From the NCBI GenBank assembly GCA_947462335.1, contig OX381714.1, forward strand, positions 57,395,800 to 57,459,799: a stretch of 64,000 nt of DNA, read 5' to 3'. Made by a program: the position numbers and the translations under genes. The notes under the pieces were generated by a model. It had not been told where the DNA came from, did not search any database, and worked only from the letters and a program-made list of their open reading frames with translations. Within the stretch, counting starts at the first letter, position 1. Every line of letters begins with the position of its first letter. Source of the stretch: Harmothoe impar. Lineage: Eukaryota > Annelida > Polychaeta > Phyllodocida > Polynoidae. This document shows positions 11,014 through 23,359 of the stretch, in pieces.

Positions 11014-14000
11014 TGGTGATGCCTCTGATGTTGACATATCCACCCACAGATATCAATCAGCTTGTGTTCATCTATTGATATTACTAACATACTAATTTGG
11101 TTCCAGATAAATCTAAGAAAATATTATGTCTGAATGGCCCTGCATACTACCTCTTATTTAGAGGCACTACCTTTATGCACATGTCTACTTAAAACAGCAG
11201 GCACCTGACAATGGGGAACACTCAATAAGCCCCGGGGCTGTACAAATCTCCCTGCAGGGTATCATGGAGGTATTTACTGGGGTCACGTGTAGCAATCTGA
11301 GAGGAATTACCTGACACAAACTCTCTAGTAAATGTAGAGGAATGATTACTTTTCTTTCACAAGTGGCGACGAGTATAGAAGATAGGACAGATATACCTCA
11401 GACAATATGAATCACATGCTGCTCAAATCAGGCCATGCGACAAACCTGTTTTATGAAAGTAAAACTTGCAAGTAAACTTAATATGTCAAAGAGAAAGGTA
11501 ACCCTTTCCCCCTTAAAACGGCCAGAAACGGATAGTTTAGAGGGAAATCAAATGGCTGAGCAATAAAGTTTCACTAAATATAATGATATATCATGTTCAG
11601 AGTAGATTTGTGCATGTGAAATATTCTGTGATTTTCATCATGGATGACTATTTTCCTTTACGCTGATTATTTTGATCTGTTATACATTTACATCTTTAAC
11701 TGGCTTTTGTGAGATTCCCACTTTAGGTAAGTATGAGGAATAGATTGTATCCTCTCAATCACTCTCTGACTCATCGATCCACTAATATAGGACCGTGGCT
11801 ATACAGGCTATTGGGCATTAACCGTGAATGGCCCCGGCTTAAAGCCAAGGTACTGCTTTTAGAGGGGTGCTACGAGGTGGGGCTCTTTTGATGTATTTAG
11901 TTGAAGTACTACTTTTTGTTGAAGTGAAATGAGAATAGCCCTAACCTTAAAGATTAAGATTGATTCTACTTGCTACTTTACTATCTCATCATTGTCAACA
12001 TCAATCTGGATTGTATTTGTCTTGACAAACTTGTAACATGCAAACATTGGAAAGAGAACATGCTGTATAGACATCTATACATATTTCTTGGTTTTGTGTA
12101 ATGGAATTTATACTGCATCTCCAAATGTGTTTTTCCTTTGATAAGGCCAAATAAAAAAAAAGAAGATTTGTTTCATGTAACATGGGAAGAAACTTTAGGG
12201 TCGGAAGGTCGAATTTATTTCTTTTCCTTTTACCTTTTTTTACATACCCTAAAATTGACCCCAAAACGTATAAAAATCTGAAGATTTTTTCAAAACTTTT
12301 GTAAACCTAAAGTTGACCCCCAAAAAGGTGTAAAAATATAAAGATATATTCAAAATTGCATAAAAAACGCAGGGTCGGCCCTGTTTAAATAGGGTCGGTT
12401 GGGTGACCTGAAACAAACTTTTTTTTTGGCCTATATGAGTGTGTGAAGTACTTATTCACCCAAGAAAATTTGTTTTATAGATGTAATTTCAACATGAAAA
12501 TACACAGGATTTCATGATTATAGCCTTGAATTTAATGCAGATTTCACCCCATAATCATACAGACTGCCATATGTTGGGAACCCAGGTCATGGAGAAGGGT
12601 TATGCGTCATTCGTCATTCTGAACCAACAAAGAGGCCAAGGATATCATTTGATTTGTTCCGAATCAATCCTTTACCTGAAACCCAACCAGAGTATAATGG
12701 TATTAGTAATTTAGAACATTTCGCCCTTTAAAGATGGGATAAGGCATTAATGCATCATGACCATAGTCATCACGATGTATGAATGCAGCCCAGGTGAGTA
12801 ACTTGCCAGTGATGCATTCAAGCATCATGTCGACCTTATAAGGTTGAGACACTCTCAAAGGGTCGGCATGATGCACCAATGCAGCACTGGTGAGTTACTC
12901 ATCAGGGCTGCATTGCTGTCATGACAAATGTCATCTTTTAGCAACATGCATCCTTAAAGGGCCCTTGCACATTGTTAGTCAATGCCAAACCTTGTGGCTG
13001 CTTCATGTTCACACTGTGTCAGGGGCTGTACCCCCGAGATATCTATATACCCAGGGTCTGTCAGTATGCAGATCAGGCACCTCCTGGCTGCAATCACCAT
13101 ACATCTACAGTTTACCGTATTGGCCCATATAAGTGCCAGGGCTTCGTATAAGCGCCGGTCTTGAATAAGCACTGGGGGTACAGGAGGCTTGAAATAAATA
13201 AATCGCCTATATTCTGGTCTCAAGTAAGCACCGGGCTCGTATTATGGGGTATGGGGGAATTGAAAGCAATGAGTGCCTGGACATTTATAAGGGCCCATAT
13301 GGTACTTTCTACAGTGAAGGCAGTCCTCTATAGCGAACACTTCATAGCAACATAAAGTTATCTAGGTTTTGTGTGAAAGCAAATATTCCATTTAATTAGC
13401 CACACTTGCTGAGGACTTGTGCTATTAATTGCCTCTTTAAGAGTATAGTGGGATGCTCAGCAAGAACATATTATCTCATCTACAATACATGATTACAGAA
13501 ATCTATTCTTGTCTAAGGACTGCATGCTGCGTGTATTTAGCCCTAAATACTAATCAACAATTTAATCTAACATACTTCAAATGTCAAATTATTGTGTCGA
13601 TTGCAGTTTCCGATGACTCATTTGTATGTGATGTCAGACAATATTCATCAATCACATTGTAATGTTTATTTCTGTATGTGTACGTCTTTGTAGGCAATAA
13701 TCCGTTACTGTACGCACATCTAACAGTGTTGATGTAAATAAATTCACTGCAGACATTCATTGGTGTTAAGGTTGCGTCACTAGAAATATGAATATACGAC
13801 CAGGACACATGTTTGTACAGTAAGTATGTGGGGAACACAGCTACCTTGCTGGATGATATTGACAAGTGAAACCTTAGAGTTGTGGCTAGCAATAGGTCAA
13901 CAAATGATTTCAATAGGAGAAAATGTTAGAATGACCGGTCAATGGCCATACAGGAAATCACACTCCTCATGAGAGCTATATCCCCATTTTCTTTTTCCAA

Positions 14001-14289
14001 TAGTATGGGCTGTGGTAGGACCCAGTCCTCCCCATGGCAACATAACACAGTCAGCCAATCAGCAGGCAGGCACTCACTCTCCAGCAGAGTGAGGGTTGTA
14101 CTGAGCTATGTAAGGGGTCTAAAATTGTGGGGGCTCTGCCAGTACTTAAACCAGCAGTGGGCAGTGTATGGGCTTACAAGAGCGCAGTTGTGAGTATACT
14201 AGTAGCAGGTTAATGCCACGTCATACATAAGAATTTTTCCAATGGTAGATAATAATGTATAGCTATCCCCCTGTGCATTATACATCTAC
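11014..14289. other. Duplicated non-coding stretch
   Basis: It matches 60070-63300 closely. It includes repeats of the GCATCATG family at 12769-12925 and a segment at 13110-13330 with spaced AAGTGCCAGG/AAGCGCCGG words. The left copy has about 90 extra bases near 13455-13545 that the right copy lacks. I see no gene. Confidence 0.6.
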
Positions 14290-14800
14290 AGCGTTTAAGA
14301 ACTAACTGCACTTTACAATTCACAGTCCTTCCTGACTGCTATAGCTGTGGGCTTTATCTTATTAGCTGCAGATGTCAGGTCTTTAGAAATAAGGAGTTTC
14401 AACAATTCTAACACTAGTATTAGGGTCGAGATTCTAATTGAAGTATAAAACACATGACTATGTGGAACGACAGAGGATAAGCACCAGACAGGGGATTACT
14501 AGGAGCATTTACCTCAAAGGCAAGCATGTTCTGAACAGTGGGACTAATACTCTGCAATATATCCTACACATCGCCGTTCACATTCTAGGTACATTGACCC
14601 CTTTATGAACTCACACTTCTCTCGCTTCACTTTATAATTCAAAATCCTTCTTCCTGGATGCTACTGCTGTAGGGATTACCAGCTGCAATTGTCAGGTCTT
14701 TACAAGTAAGGGGATTAGCCTTTTAACACTAGTAATGTGTGTCAGAATCTAACTGAAGCATAAAAACACACATATATAGGAGGTGGAACGGGAGAAGGAA
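14290..14800. repeat. Direct repeat, two diverged units of about 185 bp
   Basis: The unit with CACTTTACAATTC, CAGGTCTTTAGAAATAAGG, CACTAGTATTAGGGTC and AAGTATAAAACACATGAC at 14300-14480 recurs in diverged form at 14625-14800. The right copy has the same pair (63315-63500 and from 63895 to the window end), so the pair predates the duplication. Confidence 0.7.
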
Positions 14801-15095
14801 AGCAAAGTAGACAAAATGGGGCTGGTAAGTCTACATTATTCATCAGTGACAGATCTGCGTAGAAAAATTATTATATTACTCTTACTTGAAAGTGTGTTCA
14901 CTGCTTGAAAATATAAAAAAAACAATACATTTTATTTGATGTCTGTTGTGACATTATATGAAACATAAGCCTTGTGATATCCTCTGTCTTCAATCAATAG
15001 AAACTCCTTCAAACCAACAATGCCATCTCTAGCTATATAAAACAACCATGCCATATTTTAAGGGCGGTATCGTCTCAATGATTATGAAAGCCTTT

Positions 15096-15331
15096 AAGGC
15101 TCAGTCTCATGAGTTTGTAACAATTCAAACGTCTTTGACCGGGTGTAGTCTTTGGGGGGGGGGGGGAATAGAGCATCGATATATTGATACCTGTTTATAG
15201 TAAACATAAGTCAATTTTGTTATATTCATACTATGCATAGTTGAACATAATGTTATAATTTCCCTCTGCCTGGTCAAAGACGTCAGTTTATATATAACTT
15301 TGAGTTTAAACTGCACTGTGCATAGTAAGCT

Positions 15332-15397
<66 letters not shown>

Positions 15398-15574
15398 GTA
15401 TTTATGTTTCCAATAACGTGTATTAACATATTATTGCAGTATTTCACCAATTTCCTTCCTATATAGGCCTCATTTACTCCATCTTATCACTTCCCAGTCA
15501 AAGACTACACCCAGTCAAAGACTACACCCTGTCAACGACATTTGAATTGTTACAAACTCATGAGACTGAGCCTT
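15096..15574. mobile_element. Inverted-repeat element enclosing a (TA)n tract
   Basis: AAGGCTCAGTCTCATGAG at the left is mirrored by CTCATGAGACTGAGCCTT at the right, with the match continuing through TTTGTAACAATTCAAA and the word AGACTACACC. The right arm carries GTCAAAGACTACACC twice in tandem. The middle holds the dinucleotide tract at 15333-15394. There is no coding frame and no clear target duplication. Confidence 0.75.
15333..15394. repeat. (TA)n microsatellite
   Basis: About 31 uninterrupted TA dinucleotides lie inside the 15096-15574 element. Confidence 0.95.
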
Positions 15575-17287
15575 CAGGGATATTGTATACCCCATTAAAA
15601 TCAGCACTACACATTTGTACACAGCTTCCCTTTACCATAAAGCCTTGAAACCTTTCACCACCACCTTCCATTCACCCCAACCTCCCTGGTAAACAGAACA
15701 GAAAGGGTGCTAAGTGGCCTCAGTTCTACCCCCGGCTAAGAAGCAGGCAACATCACACAATCTCACTGTCCCTAATAGCCAGGGCTAGATGTGAATATAA
15801 ATTCTCGCATATGACCGTATCATGTGTACAACCCGCACCCCTAACACAGAAGGTGGCAGGTAGCAGTAGGGTGCTGTAGGGTGTTGAGGTAGGATTGTAG
15901 GCTAAAGTGGTTATGTTGTTTTTTGGCTATAGTATCACTGCTCCCAGTATGTTCAAGAGGAGGTTCTTGGGAAAGCTCCCTTTTGGCCCTACAGTGGTAG
16001 AATGAATGACAGATGTTATGGGTGTTTCCTAACTGACTGGCCTTGTGTCATGGCCATCGGCATGGAGTTGATTACTTTTGTATTTGGAGAGTACCCTGAA
16101 AGGCATATTGGTACTTCCAATTTTGAGGAACTCCATTTTCCCTTATCATCCTTCCCATAAGGCTCTAAGGCTCAGAGAGAAATTCAATCATATGTTTTGT
16201 TCATCTATGTTTTATTTTTTCAGTGTTTCAGCTCTCCCGAAGCTGTAAGTAAAGTCGAGATCTGATTATGATACCTTATTTTCTGTCTAAACGATGACCA
16301 TGCTGCATTATGTCTCCAGCAAGCCTGAAAAATATAAGGAGAACACTGTAAGTATTATGGAAAGTTAAATTACACATAAAAGCTATTATCAGTCTATCAA
16401 TATGGTTAAGCACTCCAATAGAGCCCCCCGATGGGGGTTGCTGTGTCACTTGTCAAATGTCAAATCTCAATGTCCCTTGTTGGTATTAAGGAATAGGTCT
16501 CTTGTCACAATGGATAAACAAGCTCTTTGTTATTTGTCAATTTAACCAGTCTGGGGCCCTTCCGATGGGTGATCATGTTAACAGGGTCTTTCGTCATCGG
16601 CCCCTGCTGGGCAGCTAATGTATAGCAATCCCTGCTGCTGTCCAAACTGTATGCAACCACCCACCTGTAAAACAGACCTTACTCTGTTCGGGGGGGGGGG
16701 GGATCTCCATTTATTTAATGGTTAATATGGAACTCCATTAACTTAATCAAGGAAGGCCAACCCTGCTGCTATTTCAATGCCTGTCAACTTATCTAAATTG
16801 TAGCTTTTTCAGATCAATTTATTGGAGTTTTGACAAATATTGATAATAGCCACATGAAATAAACACAAAGGAGCACTCATACAGTTCCCCGCTGAGGGCT
16901 ATTTCATGAGGAACTCTACTCATGAACCTTTGTCTGCCTGAATTGTACCAAGCATACCTATTAGAGCTTCCAAAATCATCTGAATCATCTTAAATTGTGA
17001 GCTGCATTCCCTATTAAATATACTATAATATATTGTATATTGTATTCAACTGGCATGATAGATATACAGATATGCCATCCTTGTCCTCAAATGTACTTTA
17101 TAGATGTTTATTTTTAAATGGTTTGAGGAAATATCAAGCCGGGTAGAGTACAGCACTGAGTCTCGTATTTCGCAAAAGCTGAATAACCAGCCCCCGTATT
17201 TCCTCAAACCTCCGTATTTCGCGAAACCTTCACTTCCGGTCTGGCATAAGTATCACTACGCCTACAGAGTTCTCCTAGCCAAGCCAG
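15575..17287. other. Unique stretch without a recognised gene
   Basis: It holds a poly-G run near 16690 and short CCCCCGATGGGGG-type palindromes near 16427. Open frames are short. Nothing else can be supported. Confidence 0.5.
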
Positions 17288-17358
17288 GCCGACGTGGTCT
17301 AGTGGTATCGTCCTCGCCTACCACACGGGAGATCCGGGTTCGGTTCCCGGACGGTGCG
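17288..17358 (+). pseudogene. tRNA-like sequence, Gly-like (anticodon ACC)
   Basis: The A box TGGTCTAGTGG and B box GGTTCGGTTCC are near consensus, and the T arm is a perfect 5-bp stem (CCGGG/CCCGG). The anticodon loop CTACCAC gives anticodon ACC, which would read glycine GGU. Animal glycine tRNAs normally use GCC, and here the acceptor and D stems do not pair. It is therefore more likely a tRNA pseudogene or the promoter head of a SINE. A T-run follows at 17363, which could act as a Pol III stop. Confidence 0.6.
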
Positions 17359-17388
17359 GTTCGTTTTTAGAAGGCAAAACGTTTTTGT

Positions 17389-17830
17389 CGCGAGTGGTTT
17401 CTTCACATTCCCCGAAAAATAAAATGGTCGTTTTTAGCTTTAAAATCGAGTTATATTGAAAGAAACATAGCGCATGGAAGAGAAAAGATCCTATATTTGG
17501 ACGTACAATAGATGAATTAGGCCCTAGCCCCCCAGAAAATTTGGTTGAGGCTTGTTAACTTGATGGATCGGCGAAAAATTTAGACGATAAAAATGTGCCC
17601 GCCCGTCTTGCGCTTGACAGTGGCAGGCCGCGGGTGGTTTCTTCACATTCCCCGAAAAATGAAATGGTCGTTTTCAGCTTTAAAATGGAGATATATTGAA
17701 AGAAACATAGCGCAGGGTGGAGAAAAGATCCTATATATGGAAGTACAAGAGGTAAAATAGGCCTTAACCCCCCAGAAAATTTGGTTGAGGGTTATAAACT
17801 TGACTCATCGGCCAAAAAATCTATCGTAAA
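17389..17830. repeat. Tandem duplication, two units of about 190 bp spaced 250 bp
   Basis: GTGGTTTCTTCACATTCCCC begins each unit (near 17394 and 17644). The units match through ATATTGAAAGAAACATAGCG and CCCCCCAGAAAATTTGGTTG. The second is diverged at scattered bases. No coding potential is seen. Confidence 0.85.
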
Positions 17831-18154
17831 AATTTCCATGATCAACTTGCCAGCGGTTGAGGTTTTCTCAAACTTAAACTTGACCTAGATATTTCGGGCG
17901 ACGATATATTTTTCGGCGATAAAGGACAATTCATACTTTTATAGTGTTGTTTTTTTTAAGAAATTAATACAATGAAATGCAAAATAAGGCCTAATGTGTA
18001 CAAATAAAGACAATATAGGTGATCGAAGGAGGGGGGACTATTTTTTTGCGCAGGCTTACAGACCGGAAGTGTGTATCGAGCAAGGTGTCATGGCGGATCT
18101 GGATGTGTTTCGAGATCAGGCAGGTTAATAAATCGTCTTTTTCTCCCTTATTAC

Positions 18155-18357
18155 TTAACAGATTCATTTAAAAATAAATACAGGATCAGTTTAAGTTCTG
18201 TATTTCCCCTCCAGATTGACATTTCAAGGCCCCGTATTTCGTTTCAACCCTTATAAAGGGTTTCAACGAAATACGGGGCCTTTCAATGTCAATCTGTCGG
18301 GGAAATACAGAACTTAAACAAATCCTGTATACGTATTTGATTAATTCTGTGAGCCTT
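18155..18357. repeat. Long near-perfect palindrome (hairpin)
   Basis: The 72-base arms (18181-18252 and 18257-18327) are nearly perfect reverse complements around an ATAA centre. They include GGCCCCGTATTTCGTT and AACGAAATACGGGGCC. Weaker pairing extends outward to about 18155 and 18357. No long spacer is present, so the transcript would fold into one extended hairpin. Short relatives of the CCGTATTTC word occur at 17190-17225. It is probably a TIR element reduced to its ends. Confidence 0.85.
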
Positions 18358-19876
18358 ATATGAGGACAATAACATCTAATGAAGCTGCAGGAAGAAGTGA
18401 ACAACAGCAATTACATTATGGTGTATGGACTGTCACAGTGGTCACAGCAGCTTCATCTCTGTTCACTGATGGACGAGCTTCACGCATCCAGCTACTGTCC
18501 AATTTATATATAGATCATTATCTCCAGTAATTCCTGTCATTGCTGTTAATGCTTTATGGATAGGCTCTCTGACGATTCCCTTCAATGCCCTTAATCCTGT
18601 TGCCTCAAAACCGATATTCACCAGCCCAGCCTTGGGCATCATGCTGACTCTGTGGGACTGTAGCATGATGCATAAATTATGCACTGCCAAGTTACTCACC
18701 AGGGCTTCATTCGTGTATGATGCCAAATAAAGTGTATAGTGAGTGAAAGCACTAGGCTCCCCTTAAATCCATAAAATATGATACCATCACAGTGTGTATA
18801 GCCTGGTCCATATCAGCCAGCCTGTGGTGTCCATGGTGAAATACAATATACAGTCTGATATATTGCAAAATGTCAATGTTAAAAAATGAAGATTAAACAA
18901 AATGTAGACAATAAGGTTAGATGTATTGGCTCTATTAAACATTTATCATAAATTATGCTAATACTCTCCAAGCACAGGTAGCCTGTACAGCAGTGTAGCT
19001 GCATTGTGTACCCAGCAGTGCTCCTGCTGGAGAGTGACAGACACCACATGGCTTTGTGTGGACAGCTGGACCTCCCTGTGGCTTGTACGGAGGTGTCTGG
19101 ATGGTCTTTGGCACTTCCTGAGTATAACATATGAATACTCAATAATAATAGCCTACTTTTCTGTTTTTTCTTGAGTATGTCCTTCATGAAGTCTGCCGCT
19201 AATTCATGCACTATGCCATTTATGGTCATAATGCATGAATGACTCATGAGGGCTGCATTCATTCATCATTTTGACAAAGTATAAGTGCCATCCAGTCCTT
19301 AAAGGGTTGTACTTGTACACATAAATTATACATTTCTTGTAACAGTATAAGCCTCCTGGGAACCGAGGCTCTGGTCCTATTCACTGAGCTACATAGTTCT
19401 TGTGGCTCTCGTCTATCCTCAATGGAGTCTCATATATCACTGTTTATTCATTCAGCTTGGCCTCAACAGGTGCTCTTTGCATTAGGCCCCGTATACCTGA
19501 CTGCATACATAAGTATCAACCATTTAAGGGTAGCAAATGTAAAACACACTGCCCTTTGTTGTCATGATACATGAGATCAGCCCTGGCCAGGAAATGCTCA
19601 CCATTTTTGTAAACTAATTGTGGCTCCTAACATATGAGTATCTTCCTTATTGTATTTATAAACCCCAATATCTATACATTTCCCTGATTGACCCTGTTCT
19701 CAACCCCACGTGTTACCTTTCCCCTACACCAACACCACCTGGGTCGTTTCCCACACAGAGAGTTTTCCACATTTGCTGACAGTAACTCAAATAAAGCAAA
19801 GCCATCCATTGCTCGTCATTAATAACCCTTTAGGGGCTGCATAGTGCTTTAATCTCACAGAGAAGTAAAGGTGTCA
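18358..19876. other. Unique stretch without a recognised gene
   Basis: It contains two copies of the dispersed GCATCATG-type repeat (18655-18720 and 19205-19265). No coding frame, RNA gene or complete mobile element could be supported. Confidence 0.5.
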
Positions 19877-20225
19877 ACTGTTATGAACATGTGTGGAATT
19901 GGTATTGATGATGCCTTACATTATTGGTTGGAATCAAATGTTCCTACTAACATGGATGTATTGACAAGTGATAAAGTACATTCATTTCATGATTATGTAT
20001 GATTTATACCGGTATTTACATCATGGTAAAATGGCAAATTTAATACGTCTTCAGTGTACTCTTTCAAATTCAGTTACTAATCTGATAGAATGTAACAGTA
20101 GTAGTATGATGTAGTTACATTATGAACTTGTATAAAATTGCTATTGATGATGCCTTACATTGCTGGTTGAATCAAATGTTATTATTGACATGGATGTATT
20201 GACACGCGATAGAGTATATATATTG
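19877..20225. repeat. Direct repeat pair, units of about 115 bp
   Basis: ATTGATGATGCCTTACATT...GTTGGAATCAAATGTT...ACATGGATGTATTGACA at 19877-19990 recurs, diverged, at 20115-20225. There is no evident function. Confidence 0.7.
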
Positions 20226-20649
20226 TGTCATGGATTCATCATGAAGCGTATTCAATGCCTGTTACCTATTGGAAAGGTGGCGTATACCTGTTGTATATGT
20301 ACATGAGCATGCCAGGTATATGAATGTACTGATTTCTGGCTGTTGTGGTTCACTTGACTCTAAAACCAACTCATGTATGCAATTTACTCTAGGCCTGGGG
20401 GGGCTGACAGATTAATCTCAAAGAAGACTACAGATATTACAGTTAACACTCGGTCTTATTTTAAGGCCCTAGTATTAGGACTATATTATTGTTTGGTTCT
20501 GGTTAGATGGTTCTGTTCCATGCCATCGAATTTTGTTGACTCAGCCCTGTATGACTGGGTCCTGATGACGTGAGGACAATTCGGTCTGTTTATTTATTCA
20601 CTTAGAGCAACACTATGATTTTTCATGCCGATGCTCTCAACTTCCTGCC

Positions 20650-21603
20650 CTAGGAGTTAGCGCGGAAGAATTTAATGTTAGCACTTGTAATTATGTTTAT
20701 GTGTATGTCCTGGGTTTTCGCATGTGATTTATGTACCGCCTTAACTGCCTAAGGAAAAGTGGTGGCGTTGTATGTTATGTACCGAACATATATGCTGGCC
20801 ATACCGCGGTGCTTCCTGACTTCACTTTCGTAAATGAAGATATGGAGTGTCTGGGGTTATTGACTAGGTTTCCGGGACAGAAATTCAGGTTAATAATAAC
20901 TGTGTACCGACCATAACATGGCAGTGTAAATAGGTGTTTCTCTAAACTGGATGAACTGGTTAAACTACCGGTAGCTCATAACCACGAGGTCTGGGTGTTG
21001 GGCGATCTAAATGTGAACTCGAGGACCAGAAACAATCCGAAATGTAAACGAATGCACAGATTTCTTCAGTCAACGAAATTACGTTACCTTGACACAAAAC
21101 CTACTTACTTCCACCCGATGGGTAAATCCACTCTGGATCACTGTTATACCAATGCTAGTTTTGTAAAAGAAAATGGTGTAATTAACGACTTGAACGGGGA
21201 TCATGCTCCAATTTACATAGTAAAAAAGCAGGATCCGTGTAAAATTGTTAAAACTATTAAGGAAGTAGTAGGACGCTCATACAAAGGATATGATGCTGCA
21301 ACCACACATAATATGGTTGATGGCCTAGACTGGGGTCTGGACACCCGCCCACTATCCAATGATCATATCAAATTGATTATTTCTAGACTTTCTGCACATC
21401 TAGACTCGCTGCATCCTGTAAAAACTTTTAAAGTAAACACCTCGCAAAAAGTTGGTTTTACAAATGAAGTCTGTAGATTACTAAGAAAAAAGAATCTGGC
21501 ACTGAGAAAGTCTAGAAGGATCAGGATTGGAGTAGTAAATGTGTACTTGCCCAGAGTTAAGAGTATTGAACGACAAGTCAAAGCACTGTTGATTAAAAAA
21601 TGA
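20650..21603 (+). pseudogene. LINE endonuclease domain (APE type), interrupted
   Basis: This is the upstream part of a non-LTR retrotransposon ORF2. Such endonuclease domains nick target DNA for target-primed reverse transcription. Motifs visible in one frame: SGGVVCYV, TVYRP, LGDLNVN (metal-binding GDxN-type motif), STLDHCYTN and GDHAPIYI (the SDH-like motif with the catalytic His). In-frame stops interrupt it at about 20725-20727 (TGA) and 20914-20916 (TAA), and the frame ends at 21601-21603. Reading then continues one frame over in the reverse transcriptase segment, with an A6 run (21595-21600) at the switch. The N-terminus of the domain is not recognisable, so the copy is probably 5'-decayed or truncated. 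Confidence 0.8.
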
Positions 21604-23359
21604 TGTCAAAACAAAACTGGCGAAGTTTAATGGTGATCCCAAAGGTTTCTGGGCTGAAGTTAATGTCATCTGGAAGGGACCCAAAAAGGAGGTCTCCATG
21701 TCACTGACAGATGATAATGGTATCCAAATTCAGAAATCAAACTGTCCAGACTTTGTAAATGATTACTATAGTACTATAGGACAAAAACTTGCCTTGGCGT
21801 TTACTGGACATGTTAATACTGTGTTTGAACGTACCTTGGTACCCGATGACAGAGTACCTTTTACGCTTGAACTTATAGATTCTGTTGTTGCTAAGAAACT
21901 AATTTCAAAGCTTAAAACTAATAAATCATCCTGTATTCAATATGTTCGTACCGGCGTGTTGAAGGACGCCCTGTCCAGGAATCCAGATTTATTAACCTGT
22001 ATTGTCAACATGTCTATATCAGAGAGTAGATTTCCTGCGTTATTAAAGCGAGCGAAAGTCGTACCTTTACCTAAAAGTGGAGATCTGTCTAAAGTAACTA
22101 ATTGGCGCCCAGTGACTCAATTAAATGTCTTTTCTAAATTGATAGAAAAGGTTGTGCATCAACAACTACTGGCGTATATTGTACATTTTAATCTCATCGT
22201 TAAAATGCAGTTTGGATTCATGCCTAACAGGGGTACAACTGATGCCATATTCGGTCTGACTCAGGACCTGTATGAGTGTCGTAATAGGGAGGAGTATGTG
22301 TCGATCGCCTTCCTTGATCTAAGAAAGGTGTTCGACACAGTAAATCACTCGATCTTACTGGCGGAATTGCATAAAATTGGATGTGACAGTTGTACTTTAA
22401 CCTGGTTTGAATCCTACCTAAGTGATAGAGACCAAGTCACAGTGGTGGATGGTAGGACCTCTGGGGTACGCAGCATTGTGTGTGGCGTGCCTCAGGGGTC
22501 CGTCCTCGGTCCTTTACTGTTCATTATTTACATCAATAGCTTGGCGAAATGTGTTATAAATGGTAGATATTACATGTATGCCGATGACGTAGTGATTGTT
22601 GTCTCCAATAGAGATCCTGAGATTGCTAAGGTTGAATTACAGGCTGATCTATCTAGGATAAGTGCATGGTGTGATAAGTATATGTTAACCATTAATGCTG
22701 ATAAAACTATGGTACTTTGGTGTCATGGTGAACGTGATAAAACAAAATGGGCCAATTATCCGATTTGGTTAAAGGGGGTACAGTTAAAGGTGGTGAAGTC
22801 TTTTAATTACCTTGGGGTCCTAATCGATAGCACTCTAGGTTTTAAAGACCAATGTAATAAAGTTATCTCGACATGTAATTTAAAGCTACATAACCTAAGA
22901 AGAATCTGTAAATTTATAGATGAAGAGCTGGCTGTGCTGCTCTTCAAACAGATGGTTCTTGGGGATTACCTGCTGGATGGCAGCAAGGATGCTGACGCAG
23001 TAAGCGAAATACAAGTCATACAAAACAAATGCTTGCGTGCTTGTGTCAAGATTAGAGATCCTCGCGCAATCACTCGAATAGCCCTACATGTAAGATGTGG
23101 CTGCAAGTTCCTTGAAGCTAGAAGGAGGGAAAACTTACTGTGTTTAATTTATAAATATTCTCGGCACAAGGAAAATGTTATTGTACCGGTAAGGGAATTG
23201 CGAGGAAATATTCTAGTCAAGATAAAGGTGCAACGACCAAAGGGGCCTCAATATAGAAAAAGTCCTCTATATCGAGGATTCCTCTTTTGGAACAAATTGT
23301 CATCTGAGGTACAAAGGGCTGAGACCTATCAGGTATTCGCTAACTTAATCCGGAATTGA
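21602..23359 (+). pseudogene. LINE reverse transcriptase, Jockey superfamily
   Basis: This is one open frame of about 585 codons (first in-frame ATG near 21698) with the core of a non-LTR reverse transcriptase. It copies element RNA into DNA at the nicked target. Motifs in order: RAKVVPLPKSGD and NWRPVTQLNVFSKLIEK; MQFGFMPNRGTTDAI; SIAFLDLRKVFDTVNHSILL (motif A); CGVPQGSVLGPLLFIIYIN (motif B); YMYADDVVIV with the YADD catalytic pair near 22577; and the C-terminal LFWNKLSSEV segment. The pattern fits the Jockey/CR1/Daphne-like superfamily, but I cannot fix the clade. The frame itself is open, yet the element is dead because the endonuclease part is interrupted. A 3' UTR probably runs to an AT-rich tail near 24018. 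Confidence 0.9.

Larger units (their letters stand above)
1..14730. repeat. Left copy of a large direct segmental duplication
   Basis: This stretch matches 25713-64000 block by block in the same orientation. Aligned blocks by eye: 1-3577 with 25713-28826; 3578-5725 with 28940-30735; 5725-6437 with 31225-31920; 7446-9258 with 33343-34935; 9531-9599 with 41037-41104; and 9585-14730 with 58881-64000. In 60 bases from 121 I counted 5 differences. The match reaches both base 1 and the last base of the window, so the real ends are not seen. If the copies are adjacent tandem units, the unit is about 25.7 kb and includes the LINE region. No host gene is recognisable inside. Confidence 0.93.
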
